Assembly: GCF_043290135.1 (NCBI RefSeq)
Contig: NC_134710.1
Span: forward strand, 253,303,592-253,367,591
Source of the DNA: Rhipicephalus microplus
Taxonomy: Eukaryota; Arthropoda; Arachnida; Ixodida; Ixodidae
Length of the DNA stretch: 64,000 nucleotides
Direction of reading: 5' to 3'
This document shows positions 55,927-64,000 of the stretch, piece after piece (within the stretch, counting starts at the first letter, position 1; each line of letters starts with the position of its first letter). A program made the translations under genes and the position numbers. The notes beneath the pieces are model-generated. The model made no database searches. It saw only the letters and a program-made list of their open reading frames with translations, and was not told where the DNA came from.

Positions 55927-57846
55927 CCCTATAGAAAACCCTTGGTTCGTGGATGGTGGAATTGTTGGTGGATATGGCGAAAAAAATACTGGATATAATG
56001 GAAATATTAGTGGATATGGTGCGAAATGTAGTGGGCGTAAAGGCTCATGAAGGCGAGAGTGGAGAAAACGATGACAGATGGTGGTGATGGTGGAAAATGC
56101 CGACTGATGGTGGCGAGGCAAAACGTGTTTGGTGAAAGGCTTGGTGAGCAAAGTAGATGACGGTGGTGTGATTGAAGCTTGGTGGATGATAGTGGCATGA
56201 TGAAAAAGCAGATGGTAGTATGTGAAATAACTTATTTCGTAGTGTTTTACTTTGGAATGCACAGAGAAGTATGTTTATGGTCTAAAGAAACCAACGCCAC
56301 TCATTACGCTTTCTAGCACATTTTTTTTCTTGTGGTGTCAACAACGCTTCAGTTTTTGTGGAGCGTAGGATGTGGCCGTGAATGTTTACATTTAGTGCAC
56401 GTATCCATTAGACTGATATGCGTGATGTTGTGCTTTATTGTGATGTTTAGAAGACGAGAGGTGTCGCGGTGAACAGTGACAGTAAATGTCTTACATCACT
56501 GCGCAGTTGTTGAGAAATAAATGAGTTCCAGTTCGCAATCACCCCTTTCAAATGTATACACCAAAATACAGCCGTCGCTTGATGTCGCCAAGCTAGAAAC
56601 GCAACTGTGGCAATTATTGCAGGCCCAATTACTTGAGCCGTACTTTTCAGTTAAAAAACTGCGCCCGACGCTAAAATGCATAAACTTCTACCTTCGACAT
56701 ACGTCGAGACGAGCCCCAGCGAATTTGACTTTCACCCTTCTGTTCTACCACGATGATTTACATTAAAGGTTGGTCCTACCGACTGAGCCCGTACAAGTGT
56801 TATTGGCGCTTCTGGGTTTCAGAATACACAATTTCGACGAGCAAGAATGACAATACAGCAGAGAAGTGGCATCATTTAAGCTAAATAAAGTCTGTTTTAT
56901 TGTGTATGGTGTCCGCGCAGGAAGCGACAAACATCGATGCGACGCGCAGGCAGCACTTCCACCAAATGTACGCCTGCCCTCACCGGCCGCCGCCGGTCAA
57001 ACTCGCCGGCACTTCTCTGGCTCTTATGCGAGAACACAGACTCGTCAGTTTATATGCTTACTGATCCAATATGATGACATAGCGTTTCTGGCGCACTGCA
57101 TTCGTTTACGCCAAGCACTTGTTCTTAACGATAGACCAACAGCGGTGCGCTGTCAGGACTGCGCTGTCCGTTGCATGAAAAACATCACGATCAATTGTGT
57201 GGGTGTATCTATCGACTTAACATAAAAGCGTCAAAAAGCCTGAAAAGATACCGCCCTTTGGAAGGAGCGAGAAACGGATACCAATCTCAGCAGTAACCGC
57301 CCATAAACTGTACCGCCTCCTCAGTCCACTGAGTATCTTTTTCTTTTGCGTTTGTGAATAGTAACGAAAACATAGCGCTGTTGCCATTATCGCAGTGGCA
57401 ATCGTTACAGGCAGAAGTTTTTCGTCTTTATCAAGGTGCAAGTTTTAGTAGCAGGTGCAGATTCAGTCCATCTCGAGTATGCGACAAGCAAAACTCAAGT
57501 TTAACAGTCAGCTTGTGAATTGACTACTCAACACCATATTGGCGTGTGTCAGCATGACGCAGTGCTTAGTTCGCTCAGTTGGTAATTCGGAGGTCGATGG
57601 TTCGGCTCCGTGCCGTTCTACTTTTTTATGGGTGATATTTACATTGTTTTCATAAAGCTATTTTTATTATTTTTTTTGTGGCCGCTCGTCACGCTGGTTC
57701 TGACGCTGCATGCTTCGCGCTCCAGCATTGCCGGCACTCCACCGTCCACCATACACATGCGCCACGCACATTTGCAACATCATAATCCACCAAAATGGTT
57801 GATGGTTGAATCCACCACTCATATGGTGGACTTTTTTCGAATAGGG
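55927..57846 (+). mobile_element. TIR DNA element, copy Q
   Basis: The left end is CCCTATAGAAAACCCTTGG and the right end, reversed, CCCTATTCGAAAAAAGTCC. AT flanks it at 55,925-55,926 and 57,847-57,848. The 147-bp unit resumes across the insertion (TTTAGTCATGTTG). Inside are GTGGTGGA-rich sequence, an open frame, a tRNA-like module and a CCACC-rich end, as in copy P but in the opposite orientation. About 325 bp longer than P. Confidence 0.85.
56866..57225 (+). CDS. Open frame shared by elements P and Q, unknown function
   Basis: A 119-codon frame whose first 80 codons match the frame in P (VASFKLNKVCFIVYGV, KHRCDAQAALPPNVRLPSP, YARTQTRQFICL, AHC). After the shared part it continues with CQDCAVRCMKN. 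There is no ATG at the shared start. The listed first codon is GTG, so initiation is doubtful. No domain is recognised. The coding status rests only on both copies being open. The ratio of silent to replacement changes does not support selection. Confidence 0.25.
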   Translation: MASFKLNKVCFIVYGVRAGSDKHRCDAQAALPPNVRLPSPAAAGQTRRHFSGSYARTQTRQFICLLIQYDDIAFLAHCIRLRQALVLNDRPTAVRCQDCAVRCMKNITINCVGVSIDLT

Positions 57847-57848
57847 AT

Positions 57849-58280
57849 TTAGTCATGTTGTTTCATGATACGCATGCCGCGGTTACCATGTTTGCATCCG
57901 TCTAATACCTTCATCATTCATTCACGACACATACGAAATTTGGTGTACGTAAAGCTAGCGAAACGACCACGAGCGCATCATGTGCACGGCATGTAGTCAT
58001 ATTTTCACACGACAAGCAAGTCATGATTTACACTTGAGGGTCCGTCACTTATGATCGCCATGAAGTCATGTCATGCCATTCCAGTTTTGCGATATTTCAT
58101 ATGAACTAAACCACCGCCAGAGCGCAGCAAGACCATGACATGTAAATTAGGACATTCATCAGATAAATGTCATAAGTTTTAGTTATCAGTAATCTGTTAT
58201 GCTCGTCTTACAGTCATGTTACGCCATACCAAGTTTGGTATATATCCCATTATCTAAACGGCCAGGAGAACTAAAAGTCA
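57849..58280 (+). repeat. Array of ~147-bp units, right part
   Basis: This continues the array interrupted by element Q, with AAAGCTAGCGAAACGACC near 57,950. It then degenerates into GTCATGTTACGCCATACCAA and CAAGTTTGGTATAT before the GACA/GATA array, as at 44.4 kb. Confidence 0.88.
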
Positions 58281-58284
58281 TAGG

Positions 58285-58534
<250 letters not shown>

Positions 58535-58544
58535 CGGTCCAATT

Positions 58545-58580
58545 CACCGAACTTCGCTACAAGGTGCTTCGCATTTAAAA
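58545..58580 (+). repeat. Terminal block of the 147-bp repeat family
   Basis: CCGAACTTCGCTACAAGGTG followed by CTTCGCATTTAAAA, matching 44,577-44,611. Confidence 0.85.
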
Positions 58581-58582
58581 TC

Positions 58583-59203
58583 GTGTTCGTTAGTGAGAGC
58601 CCCCATGTTTTGTTGGCCCATCATTTAGCGCGTCTTCGGATAAGTAATAACATTGCTTAGAAGTTCATGAGTGACTTCTATGGCTTATCTCTCTTTTAGC
58701 AGGTGAAACAGCACCCGAAGGGATGGTGCGGCCTTCTTTCCTTACTGAGTGCATGTCTGGCGGAAGCTTCGCCCTATAGGGTGCACATATGTACAGAGAG
58801 CATTTACAGTGACGGTCATGCAGTGAAAGCAGCAACTCTCGTTGACGCTCTCCGATGCGGGACGGCGATGTCGCCGAAGGCGAATTTTAGCGTTTGCTGA
58901 GGTATCTAAAGCCTCAATAATGTGTCAGAAGGCACAGAGGTAACACATTAGAATAGCCACTGTTTCGTAAAGTGGTTAGACACACCCACCATATTTTAGA
59001 AGTGCGCCTTGCGTACTTATCTCACACACGAGTTATATCACTAAAAGAATGAGCTAGCGTATGAACTAGCGTGCCACCATACACGATTACTTCGCGAGAG
59101 CTCGACTCGCAGATATGAACCCTCACGCGAAATAACAAATGAACTATATCGCGAAATGACATACATGTGTGAGGTTCCAGTTCACGCGTATGTGTGAGCT
59201 GCC
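58583..59203. other. Unassigned
   Basis: No gene, repeat or partner in the first copy is recognised. Confidence 0.4.
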
Positions 59204-59695
59204 AACGCAAAGCTTTGCGTTGACAGCTCTGAAACGGTTAAACTGAACAGGCTGGCGAGGAAGTATGCTATTTTTTTTTCGCCTAACAAGAACGCTTGCG
59301 CATGCCCCTACTAAGATGGCGGTCACACTCGCCATCTTGTAAGAGGCATGGCTTTACCCTTCAGCAGTAATTTTCACTTCTTTGCCCACTCAGTCGAATG
59401 TCATGAAAACCCGTTAAGTAATGTGGGCACGCCAACTTACGTTCGTGTTCAGTCCAGCCTGTTTCACAGAACTGCGTCTTCAGTCCTGCCTGCTACGGGT
59501 CTCTCGGTGCGTCCTGGCGACGAGACCTTGCTGTTGGCTCTTAGTGGAGACGACTTCTAAGTGCCTTGCGCCTCGATGCTCGACAAATCTCCGTAGCACG
59601 TAGTCGGTCAGGCTTCGACGCACAGGAACATGCACCAGCGCGAGGCTCATGCATTCGAAACCCGACGAAGTGCGTGCGGATATCTTCTTCGTCGT
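59204..59695 (+). repeat. Duplicated block B6 (partner A6)
   Basis: Second copy of 18,150-18,655. It carries an additional exact inverted pair, AAGATGGCG / CGCCATCTT, at about 59,313-59,338, of which A6 keeps only the right arm unchanged. Its right end is the insertion point of the I-group LINE. Confidence 0.8.
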
Positions 59696-59698
59696 CGT

Positions 59699-59893
59699 CG
59701 TCGTTGTTGTTGTTGTTGTTTCTATGTGCAAATGGCTCGTACCCAATGAAGGGGATTGGCCGATTATAAGGTGAATTTGCCCTAAACTTTCAGCATTGCG
59801 TCATTCCTACAAATTTTTTGTAACTTAATTTTGATTTGAAATACCGATATCAAGTTTACAGAAAAAAAAGAAGAAAAATAGTGAGACAGCAAT
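59699..59893 (-). other. LINE 3' UTR with hairpin and (CAA)n tail
   Basis: On the minus strand it reads GGCCAATCCCCTTCATTGGG (hairpin CCAAT/ATTGG at 59,743-59,759), then TACGAGCCATTTGCACATAG, then about six ACA triplets. The target then continues as ACGACG triplets. A related hairpin is in the other LINE at 42,814-42,831. Confidence 0.75.
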
Positions 59894-61495
59894 TTAGCAA
59901 GAAAATCGTTTAGTCGCAGTGATGTATTCTTGAACGGCGAATAAAATATCCCTGTGGCTGAAACCCAGTGTAGAGGCTCCAAATGAAAGAAGATCAGGTT
60001 GTGATAGTTGCAAGCCCAGTCTTTGAAGAGGTGGTGCTAGTATGCTTTGCCTGAATAAATCGAAACGGCGACAATGTAATAAAAGATGACTGATCGTTTC
60101 CTCTTGATTACAGTAAATGCACATAGGGGAATTCAATATGCCTGATCTATGCAAGTAAAAATTGAGGGAGGTAACGCGACAACGAAATTTCGTGATGACA
60201 ACTTCCATCATCTTTGAATTAGTCAGTTCACTGCGCCAGGGAAATAACAAGTGGTTGTACTCTGGAGAAGCCGTTGGTGCAGGGTCACATAAATTTTGCC
60301 TGATTTTAAGTGTGCGAAATCGCGCCACCGTAATGTATACTGTGTGAGGGAAAACAGGAATAATTGGATTCGAAAGGGATGCCTTCGCAAGAGAATCAGC
60401 TATTTCGTTTAACAACAAACCTTTGTGCCCTGGTGTCCAGATTAAATGAATACTTCGGAGATGACAGGGGATCAACGATTTAAAAAGTTTCACTATAGGT
60501 GAGAAACCAGATGCGGACAGAGAAGAGCACACTGATAATGAATCAGTTATGACTGCTACGACTGGAATGGAAATATTTACCTTTCGCAAAGCTAACATTA
60601 TTGCCATGAATTCAGTCAGAAAGACAGGAAGAAAGTCCGGTAAGCGAAGTGAAACTGACCAATCAAGTACGGGGCAATATATTCCAACGCCTGATTTTTC
60701 ATGTGATTGAGATGCGTCCGTTGCTATAATGACATTTGTTGGCAGAGTGCTTAAATGGTCCTGCAATAAACCATTTAAAATGCCTGTAGGTAACAGCTTA
60801 GCGCGAGTTGGGAAGATATCATGGTAAACAATTTCTGGAGAATTTTGTTGCTCAGTTAAAGGAATCAGATCACGAACGGGTACATTTAGGGGCTCAAGTA
60901 ACGATTGAACAAATACTATTTGTGGTTTGGTAAATCTGGGCCAATGCAGGGAGAAGAATAGGTCAGGATTAGAAATAAAAATAATTTGTTCAGGGTTAAA
61001 CGGTGCTTCATATAGTCGTAAAAAGGTCTGCACAGTAAGAATGTTAAAGCGACATAATAAGGTTGGTATTCGTGCTTCAAGGTATAACACTGCATTTGCA
61101 GTATACTTTGGAAGTCCTAAGCAGAGCTGTAAAGCCTCTCTTTCCAACAGAACGAGCGGCCGAAGTTTGTAGGCTGGCGCACCAGAAAAAAGAATGCAGC
61201 CAAACTCCAACACAGGTCGGACATACATTTTATATATAATCAAAAGTGCCTTTCTTCTCATACCTGATCTACAATTGCTCAACCTCCGCAATACGCCCAT
61301 CGCGCGTACTGCTTTTGTCGCAATGTATTCAATGTGAGGGCGCCAATTTAGATGTTCATTATACATAACTCTAAGATATTTCAATGATTGTACTTGTGGG
61401 ATATCTTGAAGCTTGTAATTATTAGATATGTGCACGGGATCTTTGATTGGAAAAACGAGAATAGCACATTTACCGGTATTCAGGTTCAACATCAA
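59894..61495 (-). pseudogene. LINE ORF2, thumb, RNase H and Cys-His motif
   Basis: A 533-codon open frame in phase with the reverse transcriptase upstream, separated from it by a single TGA at 61,496-61,498. It starts in the thumb (LNLNTGKCAILVFP). RNase H catalytic acids are visible: Asp in IIATDASQ near residue 257, Glu in LTEFMAIMLAL, Asp in AVITDSLSV, and the last Asp in NEIADSLAKA after WTPGHKG. The C-terminus carries CIYCNQEETISHLLLHC, a CX2CX7HX4C motif. RNase H would remove the RNA template during target-primed synthesis. All these residues are intact, so only the upstream lesions inactivate it. Confidence 0.93.
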
Positions 61496-62278
61496 TCAAT
61501 CCAGCCAATGTTCTATTTTATTAAGATATGCTTGCAAGATAGTGTAGAGACAGTGGAAGTCATGTGCCATAGCAAAGAAAGCAATGTCATCGGCATAAAC
61601 ATAGGTTTTCACATCTGGATGAATGGGGATGGTACTAAGCAATATGTTGAATAAAACCGGCGAAAGTACTGACCCCTGAGGTACACCTCGGGTTTGCTTG
61701 TGCTTACAGGAAGAGAAACCGCCTTGATAACAATAGAATTCTATTCTACTTAAAAATTCCGTCACCCATGCTACTATATAAGATGGAAATCCATGATTCC
61801 ATAACTGATAAGTCAAGATAGAATACTCTACACTATCATATGCTTTACATATGTCTAACGTTACTAAAGCCGCAAAGTGCTTTTTGTGACGGGCAATATG
61901 AATACGACTTTCCAGATCTACATGTGCATGCCATATAGAATATCCAGATGTAAAGCCAATTTGGGAAGAACTCAACAGTTGTTTCTCGTTAATAAACCTA
62001 ATTATACGACCATGAAGTACCCTTTCAATAAGTTTTACTACATTAGCTGTTAAGGCTATCGGTCGTATGTTGTCTAAATTATAGCCTGCCCCCTGTTTCT
62101 TAAGCAATGGTATAATTTTCGCAATCTTCCATTCAGAAGGGATCCATGCTCTTCTAAGAGAATAATTGACGAGACTTAACAGATCATTCGGATATTCCCT
62201 GTGAAGTATTTTTAGCATTGTATTCGTTATTCCATCGGGGCTTGGTGCTGCATTTGGCAATCTTTCCATAGTCTGATT
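61496..62278 (-). pseudogene. LINE ORF2, reverse transcriptase
   Basis: After a TGA at 62,279-62,281 the frame continues NQTMERLPNAAPSPDGIT. Conserved blocks follow in order: NIRPIALTANVVKLIERVL, QIGFTSGYSIWHAHVDL, LDICKAYDSVEYSIL with the first catalytic Asp, RGVPQGSVLSPVLFNILL, and VYADDIAFFA with the catalytic pair near 61,590. The enzyme copies LINE RNA at a nicked target. The frame closes at TGA 61,496, in a position where this family has an ordinary residue, and the same frame resumes at once. Confidence 0.94.
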
Positions 62279-62888
62279 TCATTCGGAAGTCGATATTTCT
62301 GTATAGTCATAGATGGTTGTTGTGTAAGCCGAATTAGGAAGATGCGTTGAGAACCTGTTTTCTAATTCTTTAGCCAACTGATTCAATGATTCCTGTAGTT
62401 CCTGTGAGGTGTAAACTACTGAGTCAACGTTTGCTGGTATAGGGGTCTTCTTCCTACCACGAAGGAAGTTGAATAAAGCACGTTTGTTATTTGATTTAGA
62501 CAGGTACTCGAAATGTTCTTGGTCATATTGCTCTTTCGCTCGCGATACAGTGCGTTTAAATGTTGCCGCAATGAACTGATAATCCTTCCAATTTTTTGGA
62601 CTCTGATTACATATAAGTCTTTTCCATGCAGCTTTTCTTCTTCTATAATCTCGTGTGCACTCATCATTCCACCATCTACTAGGTTGGGCACTTTTGGATG
62701 ACGACGAAGCAATTACAAATTCTGAAGTGTTCTTGGAGATTTTTAAAGCAGAACAGAGATCTCTGCCGAGGTCTTCATTTTGACCACTGGACACTGCCCT
62801 AATGTTGGAACGCAAGCAGTCTTGAAATTTTTTGTAATTGATCAATGTTTTCTCTGTCCTTTTAATAGATTTCACAGCACATGAGATT
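62279..62888 (-). pseudogene. LINE ORF2, linker between endonuclease and reverse transcriptase
   Basis: A 198-codon frame with SAQPSRWWNDECTRDYRRRK, KNWKDYQFIAATFKRTVSRA and NFLRGRKKTPIPANV, the basic, Trp-rich segment that usually precedes the reverse transcriptase in I-group LINEs (WWN-EC-Y-RRK). It is one base out of phase with the endonuclease because of the 37-bp duplication upstream. Confidence 0.88.
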
Positions 62889-62944
62889 TCAAAGTATACA
62901 GGAAGATTTCACAGCACATGAGATTTCAAAGTATACAGGAAGAT
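62867..62944. repeat. 37-bp tandem duplication inside LINE ORF2
   Basis: The word ATGAGATTTCAAAGTATACA begins at 62,881 and again at 62,918. Two identical 37-base units are followed by AGAT of a third. As 37 is not a multiple of three, it explains the frame change here. Confidence 0.97.
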
Positions 62945-63402
62945 GGTCATTGTTTGAAGAGAAATCAATTGTTTTCCAAGACTTTATTGAAACACTTGGG
63001 CTGCAAAACGTGAGATCTAATACCGATCGTGTCCGTCCGCGAATAAATGTAGGCTGTCTATCATTTAGGCAGGTAAGATTTTTATTAATCATCTAATCCC
63101 ACAGAAGAGTACCAGAAGGGTCTGTTCGAAATCCCCGTGAAACATGATGTGAGTTGAAATCACCAGTCAGAAGGAAATCATTCTTGCAATTAGCTAAGGC
63201 AGTATCTAATTGTTGAGTATTATGCAAACCCGTTGGAAAATATGCGTTTATAAGTGAAAAAGGGTGGTGCCCTGGCAGACAGAGGTGTATTGCCAAAATT
63301 TCACAGTCTGTGGACATAAGCTGAAAAGCTATGCTCGCTGTGCGGCAAAATTTATTCGAGACTAGTATAATTAGACCACCTCCTAGTGATGGACGGTCTA
63401 CC
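62889..63402 (-). pseudogene. LINE ORF2, APE endonuclease, C-terminal part
   Basis: The minus strand reads GGGLIILVSNKFC near 63,380, HLCLPGHHPFSLINAYFPTG, then FLLTGDFNSHH with the catalytic GDFN block, a TAG at 63,093-63,095, then RSVLDLTFCSPSV and SNNDHLPVYFEI with the catalytic DH. The endonuclease cuts the bottom strand of the target. Catalytic residues are intact despite the stop. Confidence 0.92.
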
Positions 63403-63558
63403 GAAATGCTCTAAAATTGTTTAAATAATAATTCTTAACGGGGTTAAGCCAGGTTTCTTGTAATAAGATTATATCCGGATATAACTGATTAATTAAGCAA
63501 AGTGAGTCAGTAGAAGCAGAAATCAAAGACCTACAATTCCACTGTAGTACTTTCAAGC
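63403..63558 (-). pseudogene. LINE ORF2, APE endonuclease, N-terminal part
   Basis: SLKVLQWNCRSLISASTDSL and IILLQETWLNPVKNYYLNNF carry the first two endonuclease blocks (QWN, with catalytic Asn, and QETWL, with catalytic Glu). A one-base frameshift near 63,400 separates it from the rest. There is no ATG in this frame between the ORF1 stop (63,562-63,564) and the first motif, so ORF2 translation may have depended on ORF1. Confidence 0.88.
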
Positions 63559-63561
63559 TAT

Positions 63562-64000
63562 CTATGTTGACGAGCGAAACACTTCAGCAATGGCAGCTTC
63601 TAAAATACTCTCCTTAATAAGTGCACTGGCATTTTCGCTGCCCTTTTTGGGTTTTGTGTTTGGGCAAGGAGATTTCAATGGAGATCCAGTGCGCTTCTGA
63701 CGCCCGAAATCTTGGCATACGTCCATTTCATTCTGATCCTCCACGTGGGTCGACGTAGAAGGAACGGACAAAATTGGGGTTTTCTCCTCTCGGGATTGTC
63801 GCTGTGGGGCTAAATTCGGTATCTCTTCCACTGCACAAGGTGCCGACTTGGCCATCGGTACTGCTACTGCAGAAGCCAGCTGTGTCATCTGTGAGCAAAA
63901 CACTTGATAGATGCACTCACTCACGCTCGTAACTATGTGTTCCAGCACTTTCGACATCGCCTTTTCTACTGCAGCCTCAATAAGATTAAGAATCTTCGTC
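63562..64000 (-). pseudogene. LINE ORF1, C-terminal part, truncated by the window end
   Basis: The frame is open from the window edge to TAG at 63,562-63,564. It ends with ESILEAAIAEVFRSST and contains a Pro/Lys/Ser-rich stretch (GSPLKSPCPNTKPKKGSENA). No zinc knuckle is visible in this part, although I-group ORF1 proteins usually have them further upstream. The first ATG in the frame is at 63,957, but the frame continues beyond it to the edge, so the true start is outside. It normally binds LINE RNA. Whether ORF1 itself is intact cannot be judged here. Confidence 0.75.

Larger units (their letters stand above)
59699..64000 (-). mobile_element. I-group LINE, nearly complete, runs off the window
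   Basis: Minus-strand order: ORF1 end, APE endonuclease, linker, reverse transcriptase, RNase H, Cys-His motif, 3' UTR with hairpin and (CAA)n tail. RNase H after the reverse transcriptase is typical of the I group (I, R1-like, LOA-like clades). At least three in-frame stops and two frameshifts are present, all identifiable single events, so the copy is fairly young compared with the relic at 40.4 kb. Confidence 0.93.

Overview
The window looks like repeat-choked intergenic DNA of a metastriate hard tick (Ixodidae). The main pointer is a tRNA-headed SINE, about 240 bp long and present in at least eight copies. It matches what I remember of the Ruka SINE family of ixodid ticks. Ty3/gypsy, I-group, CR1/L2-like and RTE-like retrotransposon remains and long GATA arrays also fit a large arthropod genome. 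I found no intact host protein gene, no functional tRNA or rRNA gene, and nothing prokaryotic. Almost every recognisable coding stretch is a decayed transposon gene.

Layout. 1-18.7 kb: a left region (blocks A1-A6) interrupted by a SINE, a GATA array, repeat Y, a complete but dead 4.47-kb Ty3/gypsy element (6,761-11,227), an RTE-like LINE relic and a foldback DNA element. 18.7-25.8 kb: a 5'-to-3' ordered but broken CR1/L2-like LINE on the minus strand and an inverted second copy of repeat Y that carries a terminal-inverted-repeat (TIR) element. 25.8-36 kb: mostly unrecognised, AT-rich sequence with a few SINEs. 36.1-40.4 kb: a second Ty3/gypsy relic on the minus strand with both LTRs. 40.4-42.9 kb: an I-group LINE relic on the plus strand. 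43.3-44.6 kb: an array of 147-bp units. 45.0-59.7 kb: a second, collinear and diverged copy (blocks B1-B6) of the left region, interrupted by different elements, including two copies of a TIR element (P and Q), more 147-bp units and many SINEs. 59.7-64 kb: an I-group LINE on the minus strand that runs off the right edge.

The main structural result is that blocks A1-A6 and B1-B6 occur in the same order and orientation about 41-45 kb apart. Because the insertions differ between the copies, one copy often gives the empty site of an element in the other. That fixes the ends and target-site duplications of two SINE insertions. Repeat Y does the same for a LINE 3' fragment.

How the parts interact: nothing here forms an operon or pathway. 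The logic is nesting. LINE machinery probably mobilised the SINEs, because even 35-45 base SINE 3' stubs carry target-site duplications. The I-group LINEs share a 3'-end hairpin. TIR elements sit in (TA)n tracts or in the 147-bp array. All family names come from motifs read by eye and from memory. No database search was run, and block boundaries are approximate unless a target-site duplication is given.
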